Positions 62,960-64,000 of a DNA stretch of 64,000 nt are shown here, in pieces. Below the pieces are notes generated by a model. That model made no database searches. It saw only the letters and a list, made by a program, of their open reading frames with translations, and had not been told where the DNA came from. The stretch comes from Oscillospiraceae bacterium (GTDB lineage Bacteria; Bacillota; Clostridia; Oscillospirales; Oscillospiraceae). Location: positions 1 through 64,000 of the forward strand of contig WQXY01000007.1 of NCBI GenBank assembly GCA_009781515.1, read 5' to 3'. Every line of letters starts with the position of its first letter. The first letter of the stretch is position 1. Both the position numbers and the translations under genes were made by a program.

Positions 62960-64000
<1,041 letters not shown>

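Overview
The window looks like the chromosome of an uncultured, Gram-positive-type anaerobe of the class Clostridia (Oscillospiraceae/Ruminococcaceae-like). Support comes from a low-to-moderate GC content, strong AGGAGG-type ribosome binding sites with frequent GTG starts, a class B sortase, zinc (C+) forms of L33, L36, S14 and S4, a KOW protein between map and infA, and a canonical Firmicutes S10-spc-alpha supercluster. A FliA/SigD-like promoter suggests motility. The taxonomic call is inference from gene content, not from a marker search.

Layout. (1) 1-7.7 kb: three tandem genes for membrane proteins with an N-terminal zinc ribbon, a Pro/Gln-rich linker, one transmembrane helix and varied C-terminal domains (OmpA-like plus RCC1-like repeats, OmpA-like, unknown). 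They are followed by two paralogous XRE-HTH membrane regulators and an ECF sigma/putative anti-sigma pair on the opposite strand. A fourth zinc-ribbon relative lies at 16.4 kb. (2) 7.7-19.7 kb: housekeeping and accessory genes: YjbQ, a large cNMP-binding-domain protein, Ogt, a NatAB-like ABC exporter, sortase B, a hybrid histidine kinase, a GH9 glycosidase without a signal peptide, and YfiH/PgeF. (3) 19.75-33.2 kb: a defence and mobility island. A BcgI-like restriction-modification pair lies just outside a ~10.5 kb integrative mobilizable element inserted at the 3' end of guaA. The element carries a tyrosine integrase, an excisionase-like HTH, an XRE repressor with divergent operator-bearing promoters, MobC, a MobV relaxase with an oriT-like inverted-repeat block, a type II restriction system (two m5C methyltransferases, an Mrr-like nuclease and a small controller-type XRE protein), an RloC/PrrC-like ATPase with a zinc hook, and a strongly structured segment that no gene explains. 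(4) 33.2-37.7 kb: guaA (ATP-pyrophosphatase half only), rpmG-secE-nusG-rplK-rplA, an HD-domain protein and three tRNA genes (His, Gln, Lys). (5) 37.8-40.3 kb: a small unknown protein, a lipoprotein, a conserved-looking 56-aa ORF and a lytic transglycosylase. (6) 40.5-56.4 kb: rpsJ through rplQ, a translation/secretion supercluster including secY, adk, map, infA and rpoA. (7) 56.4-64 kb: an FAD-dependent dehydrogenase, a transglutaminase-like lipoprotein, a type IV pilus-like operon (PilC/GspF, pilin-like proteins, PilT-like ATPase), and a gene with its own promoter and structured leader whose product becomes an (Asp-Ala)n repeat of more than 110 units and runs off the window.

Most noteworthy for follow-up: the guaA-inserted element with its layered restriction and putative anticodon-nuclease cargo, the unexplained structured segment at 29.1-29.3 kb, the zinc-ribbon/OmpA/RCC1 membrane family with its adjacent regulators, and the (Asp-Ala)n protein with its structured 5' leader.
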